Assembly (NCBI RefSeq): GCF_042679085.1
Contig: NZ_JBHTLQ010000003.1
Location: 86,236-150,235, forward strand
DNA from: Phenylobacterium conjunctum
GTDB lineage: Bacteria > Pseudomonadota > Alphaproteobacteria > Caulobacterales > Caulobacteraceae
Direction of reading: 5' to 3'
Length of the DNA: 64,000 nucleotides
Part shown: piece by piece, positions 16,160 through 24,111 of the stretch
Layout of the letters: every line of letters starts with the position of its first letter
Numbering within the stretch: the first letter of the stretch is position 1
Notes under the pieces: generated by a model
The model's input: only the letters and a program-made list of their open reading frames with translations
What the model was told of the DNA's origin: nothing
Database searches by the model: none
Made by a program: the position numbers and the translations under genes

Positions 16160-17602
16160 ATGTTCACCTCCCGCCGCCGCCTCATCCAGGGGACCTCCGC
16201 CACCCTCGCCTTCTCCGGCCTGGCCCGCTACGCCAGCGCCCAGGACCGCGCGCGCCAGGCCAGCGCCGCCGAGATCGAGGCGGACGCCTATCGCAGCGAG
16301 GTCTACGGCTACGGACCTCTGCGGTCCGATCCGGCGCGGCTGTTCGACCTGCCGGAAGGCTTTTCCTACACCGCCTTTTCGCGGGCCGGAGAGCCGATGA
16401 GCGATGGCTTTGTGACCCCCTACAAGGCCGACGGCATGGGGTGTTTCCCGCTGGATGATCACCAGGTGATCCTGGTGCGGAACCACGAGTTGAAGCCGCG
16501 CGACGTGGAGCGCTCCGCCTATGGCCCGGAGCGGAAGCTGGCGGCCAAGATGCCCGCGGACCGGGTCTATGACTTCGACGACGAGAACCTGCCCGCCACC
16601 GGAGGCACGACCACCCTGGTCTATGACCTGCGCAAGCGCGCCTTGGAGCGGTCGCACCTGAGCCTGACCGGCACCTCCACCAACTGCGCCGGCGGCGTGA
16701 CACCCTGGGGCTCCTGGTTGTCCTGCGAGGAGACCACCCAGGCCAAGGGCCAGGAGGCGCAGAAGGATCATGGCTGGGTGTTCGAGGTGCCGTCCCAACT
16801 CAAGGGCGTTGCGGATCCCTTGCCGATCACCGGCATGGGTCGGTTCCGCCACGAGGCGGCCTGCATCGATCCCCGGACGGGCGTGGTCTATCTGACCGAG
16901 GACGTGGGCGACGGCCTGTGCCTGTTCTACCGCTACCTGCCCCATGACCGGACCAAGTTGCTGGCCGGCGGCCGCCTGCAGGCCCTGGCCCTGCCGGAGG
17001 GCGCCGAGGCCGATCCCCGCAACTGGGAAGAGGCCTATTGGCAGCCTGGGGACTGGCGGAATGTTGACTGGGTCGATCTCGACGGCGTGGACAACCCTTA
17101 CGAAGACCTGCGCTATCGGGGGCACGCCAAGGGCGCGGCCTGGTTCGCCCGCGGCGAGGGCATCCATTTCGGTCAGGGGGAACTCTACTTCACCTGCACC
17201 AGCGGCGGCCTGCAGAAGGGCGGCCAGATCTTCCGCTATGTCCCCAGCCCCCGCGAGGGTCAGTCGGATGAAGCGTCCCAGCCTGGTCGCCTCCAGCTGT
17301 TCGTGGAGCAGCCCGACACCAGGGTCATGGAGATGTGCGACAATCTGGCGATCTCGCCCTGGGGCCACCTGATGGTGTGCGAGGACAAGGTCGGCGGGAT
17401 CAATTACCTGCGTGGCGTGACGCCTGAGGGCAAGACCTACACCCTGGGCCGCAACGCCGCCGCGGGCGCCGGCGATGTCGGCGGCAATTCGGAATTGGCC
17501 GGCGTCTGCTTCTCGCCGGACGGCACGACCCTGTTCGTCAACATCTACATGCCGGGCGTGACCCTGGCGATCACCGGCCCCTGGGCGAAGTTCAGGGCTT
17601 AG
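16160..17602 (+). CDS. PhoX/DUF839 family phosphatase, Tat-exported
   Basis: A 480-residue protein of the PhoX-like (DUF839) beta-propeller family, whose characterised members are Ca/Fe-dependent periplasmic phosphatases. The Tat signal is SRRRLIQGTSATLAFSGLARYASA. Conserved segments include 'DGMGCFPLDDHQVILVRNHEL', 'GTSTNCAGGVTPWGSWLSCEET', 'GRFRHEAACIDPRTGVVYLTEDVGDGL', 'PDTRVMEMCDNLAISPWGHLMVCED' and 'ELAGVCFSPDGTTLFVNI'. The Cys-containing 'TNCAGG.TPWG.WLSCEE' stretch matches the PhoX metal-site region. Substrate range is uncertain. Its 3' end overlaps the stop of the convergent heme A synthase gene. Confidence 0.87.
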   Translation: MFTSRRRLIQGTSATLAFSGLARYASAQDRARQASAAEIEADAYRSEVYGYGPLRSDPARLFDLPEGFSYTAFSRAGEPMSDGFVTPYKADGMGCFPLDDHQVILVRNHELKPRDVERSAYGPERKLAAKMPADRVYDFDDENLPATGGTTTLVYDLRKRALERSHLSLTGTSTNCAGGVTPWGSWLSCEETTQAKGQEAQKDHGWVFEVPSQLKGVADPLPITGMGRFRHEAACIDPRTGVVYLTEDVGDGLCLFYRYLPHDRTKLLAGGRLQALALPEGAEADPRNWEEAYWQPGDWRNVDWVDLDGVDNPYEDLRYRGHAKGAAWFARGEGIHFGQGELYFTCTSGGLQKGGQIFRYVPSPREGQSDEASQPGRLQLFVEQPDTRVMEMCDNLAISPWGHLMVCEDKVGGINYLRGVTPEGKTYTLGRNAAAGAGDVGGNSELAGVCFSPDGTTLFVNIYMPGVTLAITGPWAKFRA

Positions 17603-18630
17603 GGCCGGCGAACCCGCCAGGCGAAGGCCGTGGCCAGGGCGAGCACGATGGCGGCCAGCACTTGGTGTGCCATCGCCAGGCCGATGGGAACATGCATCAT
17701 CAAGGTGGCGATCCCCAGCAGGGCCTGTAGGACAACCGCGCCGACAATGACCAGGGCCAGGCCCTTGGCCTGGGGCGAGAGATAGGTCGACCGCCGCGCC
17801 GCGACGCCCATGGCGATGGCGGCGATCAGGGCGACGTAGGCCAGGATGCGGTGATGGAATTGCACGGCGGCCTGGCTGTGGGCGACGGTCGCCCAGAAGC
17901 TCGCCCCCGCATAGTCCTTGGGGAACAGGGCGCCGTTCATCAGCGGCCAGTCGTTATAGGCCAGGCCGGCGTCATTGCCGGCCACCAGGGCGCCCAGCAG
18001 GATCTGGACGTAGATCAGGCCCATGAAGGCGAAGGCCCGGCGGGTCCACGGACTGGGCACCGTCACCCGCGGCGCGCCGGCCCAGGCGTCCAGCGCGGTC
18101 CAGACCAGGGCCGCCAGGAGGATGAAGGCCAGGCCCAGATGGGTCATCAGCCGCTCCGGCGCCACGGAGACGCGGTCCGAAAGGCCGCTGGCGACCATCC
18201 ACCAGCCGACGAGGCCCTGCAGGCCGCCCAGCACGAACAGCCCGGCGCAGCGCACGATCAGCCGCCTCGGCAGCTCCCGACGGACCAGGAAGTAGACGAA
18301 GGGCAGGAAGAAGGCGGCGCCGACGATCCGCCCGAGCAGCCGGTGGCCCCACTCCCACCAGTAGATGGCCTTGAACGCCTCCAGGCTCATGCCGGCGTTC
18401 AGCTGGGCGTACTGGGGAATCTCCTTGTAACGCGCAAACTCGTCCGCCCAGTCCTGGGCGTTCATCGGCGGCAGGGCGCCGGACACCGGCTTCCACTGGG
18501 TGATCGAAAGCCCGGAGTCGGTCAGGCGCGTCGCGCCGCCCACCACCACCATGGCCAGGACCAGGGCCGTGACCACGAAAAGCCAGATCGCGACCGGTTG
18601 CGACCGGTCAGAACGGAGGAAGGAGGTCAT
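17599..18630 (-). CDS. ctaA: Heme A synthase (COX15/CtaA)
   Basis: A 343-residue inner-membrane enzyme oxidising the heme O methyl group to make heme A for cytochrome c oxidase. Eight hydrophobic helices are apparent. Conserved segments are 'VVVGGATRLTDSGLSITQWKPVSGALPPM', 'YWWEWGHRLLGRIVGAAF' (heme-ligand His), 'GGLQGLVGWWMVASGL', 'TVAHSQAAVQFHHRILAYVAL' and 'PIGLAMAHQVLAAIVLA'. The ATG at 18630 opens the first conserved segment; no strong ribosome site lies close by. It is convergent with the PhoX gene and shares its stop region. Confidence 0.96.
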   Translation of the reverse strand: MTSFLRSDRSQPVAIWLFVVTALVLAMVVVGGATRLTDSGLSITQWKPVSGALPPMNAQDWADEFARYKEIPQYAQLNAGMSLEAFKAIYWWEWGHRLLGRIVGAAFFLPFVYFLVRRELPRRLIVRCAGLFVLGGLQGLVGWWMVASGLSDRVSVAPERLMTHLGLAFILLAALVWTALDAWAGAPRVTVPSPWTRRAFAFMGLIYVQILLGALVAGNDAGLAYNDWPLMNGALFPKDYAGASFWATVAHSQAAVQFHHRILAYVALIAAIAMGVAARRSTYLSPQAKGLALVIVGAVVLQALLGIATLMMHVPIGLAMAHQVLAAIVLALATAFAWRVRRP

Positions 18631-18768
18631 GGGGGTGACTGCATTTCCTTCAGAACACACGCGAGGTTCCGCTACTCCGTTTGGAGCCGAACGTCCACGC
18701 TTGCGCGCGTCGGCTGAAGTGGTGAAGGTTCGCCAGGGCGTCAATTCCACAGGGCTTGTCATTCGACC

Positions 18769-19017
18769 ATGTTGGGCATCGGACTGTTCGGGGTGCTCCT
18801 GGTCGGGCTGCTGGCGGGTTGGATCGCCAAGCGGGTGCTGAACCGCGGCCAGAGCCTGTTCGCCAACCTGCTGGTCGGCCTGGTGGGGGCCATGCTGGGG
18901 GCCTGGGTGGCCGAGGCCCTGGACCTGCGCTTTGTGGGCCTGCTTGGCGGCCTTGTGGTGGCGACCCTGGGCGCCCTGTTCCTGCTGGCCGTGCTCGCCA
19001 TCGTTCGCCGAGGATGA
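18769..19017 (+). CDS. GlsB/YeaQ/YmgE family stress-response membrane protein
   Basis: An 82-residue protein made almost entirely of hydrophobic helices: residues 1-20, about 33-50 and 55-78. The Gly-rich 'NLLVGLVGAMLGAWVAEAL' and 'GLLGGLVVATLGALFLLAVLAIVRR' pattern is typical of transglycosylase-associated/YmgE family proteins. These are often induced by general stress, but their molecular function is unknown. It precedes a DUF2842 gene by 32 bases on the same strand. Confidence 0.82.
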   Translation: MLGIGLFGVLLVGLLAGWIAKRVLNRGQSLFANLLVGLVGAMLGAWVAEALDLRFVGLLGGLVVATLGALFLLAVLAIVRRG

Positions 19018-19049
19018 CAGCCCAGGGGCCCAGGCTGTAAGCGGAGCCC

Positions 19050-19247
19050 ATGAGCGCACGCATTCGTAAGCTGATCGGTGGGATCGGACTGATGGCCTTC
19101 CTGGCCGCCTATGTCTGGGCGGCGACGGCGATTTCCGACCGCCTGCCCGACAACATGGCCCTCAAACTGGTGTTCTTCGCCGTCGCTGGCGTGGGCTGGG
19201 GCGTGCCGATCCTGCCGCTGCTGAGCTGGATGAACCGCGGAAAGTAG
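19050..19247 (+). CDS. DUF2842 family small membrane protein
   Basis: A 65-residue protein with two hydrophobic helices (about 8-28 and 38-58) and the pattern 'GLMAFLAAYVWAATAISDRLP' plus 'VFFAVAGVGWGVPILPLLSWM'. This matches DUF2842, a family found in alphaproteobacteria, often close to cox15. No function is assigned. It shares orientation with the GlsB-like gene upstream and is followed by tRNA-Pro(GGG). Confidence 0.8.
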   Translation: MSARIRKLIGGIGLMAFLAAYVWAATAISDRLPDNMALKLVFFAVAGVGWGVPILPLLSWMNRGK

Positions 19248-19308
19248 ACGCCGCGAATTTGCGCTTGCCCGCGCGCCGGGAGGCGTTAGAAGGGCGCTCC
19301 GCCGATGT

Positions 19309-19385
<77 letters not shown>

Positions 19386-19405
19386 TCGGCGGATTTCCTA
19401 GAAAA

Positions 19406-19825
19406 TCAGGATCTGCCCAGCAGGGCGTCCAGCCGCGCCTTGGCGGCGACGAGGTCGTCGAGGGCCGAACCGAGGCGCGCGCGGCCCGCTTCATCGAGGG
19501 CGACGTCAGATAGGGACGGAAAGCCGCCGGCCACAGGCGCGGGCTTGGGCCGCTCGCCGGTTCCAGCTGACAGCAGCCCTTTCAGGCCAAGGTCCTTGTG
19601 CAGCTTCTGCACGCCCTTGATGGTGTAGCCGTCCTCGTGCAGCAGGGTCTTCACCCCGCGCAGCACCGCGATGTCCTGGGGGCGATAGAACCGACGCCCG
19701 CCAGCCCGCTTCATGGGGCGAATAAAGGAGAACCGGGTCTCCCAGAACCTCAGGACGTGTTGAGGCACGTCCAGTTCATCGGCCGCTTCCGAGATCGTCC
19801 GAAAGGCGTCCGGGCCCTTGCTCAC
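19406..19825 (-). CDS. MerR family transcriptional regulator
   Basis: A 139-residue DNA-binding protein. The winged helix of MerR regulators is at residues 8-75: 'RTISEAADELDVPQHVLRFWETRFSFIRPMKRAGGRRFYRPQDIAVLRGVKTLLHEDGYTIKGVQ'. The R-F-W-E-T-R variant and lack of a Cys-containing effector domain place it in the alphaproteobacterial branch that sits next to ihfA. The rest (about 80-139) is a helical dimerisation/linker region. The start is GTG. It lies 14 bases after the ihfA stop, so the two are almost certainly co-transcribed. Confidence 0.9.
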   Translation of the reverse strand: MSKGPDAFRTISEAADELDVPQHVLRFWETRFSFIRPMKRAGGRRFYRPQDIAVLRGVKTLLHEDGYTIKGVQKLHKDLGLKGLLSAGTGERPKPAPVAGGFPSLSDVALDEAGRARLGSALDDLVAAKARLDALLGRS

Positions 19826-19839
19826 GGACTAGAGCGGCC

Positions 19840-20142
19840 TCACCGCGACAGGGCGCGGTCGACCCGCGCCTTCATGACCTGGGAGGCCCGAAAGCCGATC
19901 ACCCGGCGGGGTTCGATCGCGGCGGGCTCGCCGGTCTTGGGATTGCGCCCCATGCGGGCGCGCTTGGCGCGGACCTGGAAGACGCCGAAGCCGGAAAGCT
20001 TGACCTGCTCGCCCTTCTCAAGGGCGGTCGCAACCAGCTCCAGAGTGCGCTCAACAAGCTCGGAACAATCCTGGCGGGTCAGCCCCACCTCTTCGTGAAC
20101 CGCCTCGCAAAGGTCCGCCCGCGTAACCGTCGCGCCCTTCAT
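19840..20142 (-). CDS. ihfA: Integration host factor subunit alpha
   Basis: A 100-residue nucleoid-associated protein that bends DNA as a heterodimer with IhfB. Visible: 'VTRADLCEAVHEEVGLTRQDCSELVERTLELVATALEKGEQVKLSGFGVFQVRAKRARMGRNPKTGEPAAIEPRRVIGFRAS', the complete HU/IHF fold including the 'GRNPKTGE' DNA-intercalating arm. The ATG at 20142 with GGCAGGGGCAGG upstream is preferred to an upstream GTG/ATG extension. fabH lies upstream and merR downstream, on the same strand. Confidence 0.96.
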   Translation of the reverse strand: MKGATVTRADLCEAVHEEVGLTRQDCSELVERTLELVATALEKGEQVKLSGFGVFQVRAKRARMGRNPKTGEPAAIEPRRVIGFRASQVMKARVDRALSR

Positions 20143-20210
20143 ACCTGCCCCTGCCCCACCTGGAACTCGATCCGGCCCGGCTCGATATGTCCGGTCTCGG
20201 ATACTTCTCA

Positions 20211-20234
20211 TGACCTGATTGTCGCATCAGGTCA
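20211..20234. promoter_or_regulatory. Perfect 9-bp inverted repeat upstream of ihfA-merR
   Basis: TGACCTGAT-TGTCGC-ATCAGGTCA: perfect 9-base arms around six bases, in the 122-base gap between the fabH stop and the ihfA start. Read leftward, the outer arm forms TTGACC, a -35-like hexamer, so the dyad would fall in the promoter spacer, as MerR-family operators do. No T-run follows, which argues against a terminator. Confidence 0.5.
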
Positions 20235-20264
20235 AAGACTTCAAGGCCTAGATTGTGCGAACGC

Positions 20265-21245
20265 CTAAAGCCGCAGCACGCAGGCGCCCCAGGTCAGGCC
20301 CCCGCCCATGGCTTCCAGCAGCAGGAGTTGGCCCGGCTTGATCCGACCATCCTCGACGCCCTTGGCCATGGCCAGGGGGATGGAGGCGGCGGAAGTGTTG
20401 GCGTGTTCGGCCACGGTGGAGATCACCTTGGCCTCGTCGATCCCCAGCCGCCGGGCGACGCCTTCGAGGATACGGCTATTGGCCTGGTGCGGGATGAACC
20501 AGTCGACGGAGGACACCTCGACCCCAGCGTCGGCGGCAGCGGCGATCACGGCCTCTGAGATGTTCACCACGGCGTGGCGGAACACCTGGTTGCCCTGCAT
20601 GCGCAGGTGACCGATCTGACCGTTGGTGGAGACCCCGCCGTCCACATAGAGCAGGTCCTGCTTGGTCCCGTCGGCGCGCAGAGCGAAGCCCAGCAGGCCG
20701 CGGTCGTCGATCGTGCCCTGACCGGCCTGCGGCTCCAGCACCACGGCCCCGGCCCCGTCGCCGAACAGCACGCAGGTGCCGCGGTCGGTCCAGTCCATCA
20801 GCCGGGTCATGGTCTCGGCGCCGATGACCAGGGCGCACTTGGAGCGGCCGCGGGCCACGAAGCCGTCGGCCGTCGACAGGGCGTAGACAAAGCCCGAGCA
20901 GACCGCCTGGACGTCAAAGGCGATCCCGACCGGCGCGCCCAGCTTGCGCTGGACGATGGTGGCGGTGGCCGGGAAGGTCAGGTCGCCCGTGGTGGTGGCC
21001 ACAATGATCAGGTCGACATCGGCCGCCGTGCGGCCGGCACGTTCAAGGGCCTGGCGGGCGGCCTCTACGGCCAGATCGGAGACCGCCTGGTCGGGCGACG
21101 CGCGATGGCGTTGACGGATGCCGGTGCGCTCCTGGATCCACTCGTCGCTGGTCTCGACGACCTTGGCCAGATCGTCATTGGTCACCACCTCGCTGGGCAG
21201 ATAGCCGCCGACGCCGGTGACAACGCTACGCAAAACCTGGGTCAC
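20265..21245 (-). CDS. fabH: Beta-ketoacyl-ACP synthase III
   Basis: A 326-residue enzyme starting fatty acid synthesis by condensing acetyl-CoA with malonyl-ACP. The catalytic triad is visible: Cys in 'FDVQAVCSGFVYAL', His in 'DWFIPHQANSRILEGVARRLG', Asn in 'EHANTSAASIPLAMA'. 'TSDEWIQERTGIRQRH' is the FabH N-terminal signature. The GTG start overlaps the plsX stop closely. It belongs to a leftward block DUF177-plsX-fabH-ihfA-merR. Confidence 0.97.
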   Translation of the reverse strand: MTQVLRSVVTGVGGYLPSEVVTNDDLAKVVETSDEWIQERTGIRQRHRASPDQAVSDLAVEAARQALERAGRTAADVDLIIVATTTGDLTFPATATIVQRKLGAPVGIAFDVQAVCSGFVYALSTADGFVARGRSKCALVIGAETMTRLMDWTDRGTCVLFGDGAGAVVLEPQAGQGTIDDRGLLGFALRADGTKQDLLYVDGGVSTNGQIGHLRMQGNQVFRHAVVNISEAVIAAAADAGVEVSSVDWFIPHQANSRILEGVARRLGIDEAKVISTVAEHANTSAASIPLAMAKGVEDGRIKPGQLLLLEAMGGGLTWGACVLRL

Positions 21246-22298
21246 TCAGGAGGGCTCCTCGACGGTGGACGCCTGGCTCTCGGCCAGGGCGGCGCTGAGC
21301 CGCTTCATGTTGCGCTCGATTTCGGCGGCGAAGTCGCTCTGGGCGAACCCCGAAGCCATCAGCACAGCGTCCCGGAAGTCGCGCGCCTTGGCCCCGCCAT
21401 GGGACTTCACCACCACGCCATTGAGGCCAAGAAGCGGCGCCGCGCGGGGCGGATTAAGTTTTTCACGGAACTGCAGCAGGCCGCCGCGGGCCAGCATGGC
21501 CCCCAGCATGGCGATAGGCGAGCTGGTCAGGGCGCCCTTCAGCGCCTGCTCCACATAGCGCCCGGTGCCCTCGGCGGTCTTCAGCATGATGTTGCCGGTG
21601 AAGCCATCGGTGACCGCCACGTCGACGGTGTTCTTCGACAGGTCGTCGCCCTCGACGAAGCCGCGATAGTCCAGGTCGAACTTTCCGGAGCTGAGGATGG
21701 CGTGCGCCTCGCGCACCTCCTCGTGGCCCTTCACGTCCTCGGAGCCCACATTGATCAGGCCGACGGTCGGTCGCGCCACCCCGTGGACCGCCCGGTGGAA
21801 GGCCTCGCCCATGATGGCGAACTCCACCAGCCGTTCGGCGTCGCAGTCGATGTTGGCGCCCACGTCGAGCACCGTGGTCAGGCCCTTCGCCCCCGGCCAG
21901 CTGGCCACCAGGCAGGGGCGGTCGAAATCGATGCTCATGCGCAGCACCAGCTTCGAAATGGCCATCAGGCCGCCGGTGTTGCCGCTGGAGATGGCGGCGT
22001 CCGCCTCGCCGGCCTTCACCGCCTCGATGGCGTTCCACATGGACGAGCCCTTGCCGCGCCGCAGGGCGACGGCGGGCTTTTCGTCCGAGGCGATGGACTT
22101 GTCCGTATGGCGGATCTCGGCGCGAGCCTTCAGGCCCGGATGGCGTTCGAGCTCCGGGCCGATCTTGGCCTCGTCCCCGTGCAGCAGGAAGCGCGCCGCC
22201 GGCAGGGCCTCCGCGGCCTGGGCCACGCCCGGGACGGTTTCCGGCGGGCCGTGATCGCCGCCCATCATATCGATCGAGAGGACCTGAGTTCGGGTCAC
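21246..22298 (-). CDS. plsX: Phosphate acyltransferase PlsX
   Basis: A 350-residue enzyme making acyl-phosphate from acyl-ACP for phospholipid synthesis. It opens 'TQVLSIDMMGGDHGPPETVPGVAQA' (family signature) and contains 'AAISSGNTGGLMAISKLVLRMS', 'VGLINVGSEDVKGHEEVREAHAIL' and 'VAVTDGFTGNIMLKTAEGTGRY'. The GTG at 22298 is the first start compatible with family alignment. It stops directly at the fabH start. The rpmF gene that intervenes between DUF177 and plsX in many bacteria is absent; only 76 bases separate them. Confidence 0.96.
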   Translation of the reverse strand: MTRTQVLSIDMMGGDHGPPETVPGVAQAAEALPAARFLLHGDEAKIGPELERHPGLKARAEIRHTDKSIASDEKPAVALRRGKGSSMWNAIEAVKAGEADAAISSGNTGGLMAISKLVLRMSIDFDRPCLVASWPGAKGLTTVLDVGANIDCDAERLVEFAIMGEAFHRAVHGVARPTVGLINVGSEDVKGHEEVREAHAILSSGKFDLDYRGFVEGDDLSKNTVDVAVTDGFTGNIMLKTAEGTGRYVEQALKGALTSSPIAMLGAMLARGGLLQFREKLNPPRAAPLLGLNGVVVKSHGGAKARDFRDAVLMASGFAQSDFAAEIERNMKRLSAALAESQASTVEEPS

Positions 22299-22374
22299 AA
22301 GCTTACGTCCAGCCCCGCCTTTGTGCGCGCCGGGACGATACAGGCGCCGTCCCGCCTTGCAAACCAACCGGGGA

Positions 22375-22893
22375 TCACTCCCCCTCACCCTTCAGTTTGC
22401 GCAGCACCGCAAAGGGTGACTCCTCCGGCTTGTCCGGCACGTACTCGAAGGTCGCCCCGGGCTTGCGGGGAAAGGGATCGACGGCCAGGGACAGCTGCTC
22501 GGCGGCCACGGCGGCGAGGTCGACGACGTCGCCCTCCAGGACATCGGGCGGATCGGGGGCGTCCAGGTCCAGCTCGATCTCCCCTGCCCCCGACTCAGAC
22601 GGCGCATTCGGGCTGCCGGCCGGGACGACTCGCAGATCGAACTCCGCCTCGAGAGGCTGTTCAAAGCGATCGAGACTGATCCCGCAGACCTGCTCCACCA
22701 CACCGGACAGCCGCCCCGTGATCTCCGCCCCGTCCAGCCAGGGCCGAAGGGTCAGCTGGATGCTCATGGACGGCATGCTGACCAGCCCCAGCGACTTGGC
22801 CAGGACCTTGCGCTGGGCCTCATCCGGCTCGAGCCGGACGTTCAGGGCGCCGCGGCTGAGTTCGGCCAGCGACAGCGGATGCGACCAGCTCAC
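22375..22893 (-). CDS. YceD/DUF177 family protein
   Basis: A 172-residue protein of the DUF177 (YceD) family, in other species linked to 23S rRNA or ribosome large-subunit accumulation. Recognisable features are 'LTLRPWLDGAEITGRLSGVVEQVCGISLDRFEQPLEAEFDLRVVP', the acidic stretch 'DVLEGDVVDLAAVAAEQLSLAVDPFPRKPG' and the C-terminal 'PFAVLRKLKG'. The C-x-x-C pairs seen in some members are reduced to a single Cys. The GTG start overlaps the stop of the cytochrome bc1 chaperone gene by four bases, indicating one transcript. Confidence 0.88.
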   Translation of the reverse strand: MSWSHPLSLAELSRGALNVRLEPDEAQRKVLAKSLGLVSMPSMSIQLTLRPWLDGAEITGRLSGVVEQVCGISLDRFEQPLEAEFDLRVVPAGSPNAPSESGAGEIELDLDAPDPPDVLEGDVVDLAAVAAEQLSLAVDPFPRKPGATFEYVPDKPEESPFAVLRKLKGEGE

Positions 22894-23429
22894 GCCGAGA
22901 CCTCCGAGGTCCAGGCCACCTTGCCGGCCAGCAGGTCCTCCAGCGGCGCGGCCTCAAGGGCGGCGCGCTGGGCCAGGACATAGGCCCGCAGCTGGGGTTC
23001 GGCCGTCGCCTCTGTCTCGGCGTACACGGTCCGGGCCAGCAGATCGCGCAGCTCGTCCTGCGCCGGCAGGAGCGCAAAGGCGTCCTGGTAAGACTTCACC
23101 CGGCCATAGAAGGCCTCGCCCAGCTTGCGCATCTTCTTGCCCACCGACAGGTCGCCCACGCCCAGCTCGCGCAGGGCGTCGTCGAGGGAGCGGACATAGG
23201 TGTCGAACAGGGCCTGGGCCGTGTCCGCGGCCTGGGGGCCGTTGCGCTTCAGGCGGTCGAGCAGCAGGACCACATGCAGGGAGTAGATCTCGAACCGGCC
23301 CACCGGCGTGTCCGGCGCGCCGAGCTCCAGATAGAGGGCCGGCGTCCGCGACTGGGCGACCACGGCCGAGTACAGCGCGCGGCCAGCGATCTGGGCGGGT
23401 TTCGGTCGGAAGAAGCGGTCCAGGAACAT
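22890..23429 (-). CDS. Ubiquinol-cytochrome c chaperone family protein (CBP3-like)
   Basis: About 179 residues from the ATG at 23429, which has a CGAGG ribosome site six bases upstream; a further 24 codons are open upstream. The region 'RALYSAVVAQSRTPALYLELGAPDTPVGRFEIYSLHVVLLLDRLKR' and 'LFDTYVRSLDDALRELGVGDLSVGKKMRKLGEAFYGRVKSY' is typical of CBP3/UQCC1 homologues, which assist cytochrome b assembly in complex III. In alphaproteobacteria it commonly sits next to DUF177 and divergent from bamE, exactly as here. Confidence 0.9.
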   Translation of the reverse strand: MFLDRFFRPKPAQIAGRALYSAVVAQSRTPALYLELGAPDTPVGRFEIYSLHVVLLLDRLKRNGPQAADTAQALFDTYVRSLDDALRELGVGDLSVGKKMRKLGEAFYGRVKSYQDAFALLPAQDELRDLLARTVYAETEATAEPQLRAYVLAQRAALEAAPLEDLLAGKVAWTSEVSA

Positions 23430-23528
23430 CACGGCCTCGATTTCGCCCTCTGCCGGGCTTAAGGGCGGCATTGCAGTAAGGGGCTGCGAGCGATAGGTCA
23501 AAGCCCTGGGAAATTGAACGGGTCAGAC

Positions 23529-24014
23529 ATGCTTCGACGCGCCGCCTTCGCCGCCCTCTCCGTCAGCCTGCTGGCGACGGCCGCATGCACGCCCATCACC
23601 ACCTATTCGGGCTTCCAGGCCATCGAGGCCAATCCCAAGGACGTGAAGGTGGGCGAGGACAGCAAGTCCAGCGTCCGCGGCCGCCTGGGCTCGCCCTCGG
23701 CGACCTCCACCTTCGACCCCAACGTCTGGTTCTACATCGACCAGGTGAAGGAGACGGTGGCCTTCCGCAAGCCGGTGACCACGCGCCGCGACGTCACCGC
23801 CATCAAGTTCGACAAGGACAGCGAACAGGTGGTCAGCGTCGACCAGCTGAGCCTGAAGGACGGCAAGGTCATCGCCTTCAACGGCCGTGAGACGCCCACC
23901 CGGGGCCGCGAGCTGACCATCATCGAACAGCTGATCGGCTCGGTCGGCCGCGGCGGCATGCTGCCGAACTCGGATGAGGGCGTGCCCGGTTCGCGTCCTG
24001 GCGACCGCCGCTAA
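23529..24014 (+). CDS. bamE: Outer membrane assembly lipoprotein BamE
   Basis: A 161-residue lipoprotein of the BamE (SmpA/OmlA) family, part of the BAM complex inserting outer-membrane beta-barrels. The signal peptide ends in ATAAC (lipobox, Cys20). 'YSGFQAIEANPKDVKVGEDSKSSVRGRLGSPSATSTFDPNVWFYID' contains the BamE fold core (V-K-x-G..T/S..V...LG.PS....F....W.Y). The C-terminus 'SVGRGGMLPNSDEGVPGSRPGDRR' is an alphaproteobacterial addition. The ATG at 23529 is preferred over an upstream TTG. Divergent from the bc1 chaperone gene. Confidence 0.93.
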   Translation: MLRRAAFAALSVSLLATAACTPITTYSGFQAIEANPKDVKVGEDSKSSVRGRLGSPSATSTFDPNVWFYIDQVKETVAFRKPVTTRRDVTAIKFDKDSEQVVSVDQLSLKDGKVIAFNGRETPTRGRELTIIEQLIGSVGRGGMLPNSDEGVPGSRPGDRR

Positions 24015-24056
24015 GCCCGGCCAGCGACACCAACAAAAGAGACACCGTCAAAGAAG

Positions 24057-24087
24057 AACGCCCCGGAGCCAGGCTCCGGGGCGTTTT
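24057..24087. terminator. Bidirectional hairpin terminator between bamE and hppA
   Basis: A perfect 13-bp stem, AACGCCCCGGAGC / GCTCCGGGGCGTT, with a CAG loop, followed by T on the plus strand (TTTTCCG) and by TTCTTCTTT on the minus strand. It lies exactly between two convergent genes and should stop transcription from both. Confidence 0.92.
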
Positions 24088-24111
24088 CCGTTTCAGACCG
24101 GGGTGTTCGGC

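Noticed and set aside
18631..19059. Heme A synthase extended by 143 codons upstream
   Set aside because: This frame is antisense to the GlsB-like gene, and the conserved COX15 N-terminus begins at 18630.
22299..22374. A hidden rpmF (L32) gene between DUF177 and plsX
   Set aside because: The 76-base gap is too short for L32 and no matching Cys-rich small protein is encoded in any frame. rpmF is located elsewhere in many alphaproteobacteria.
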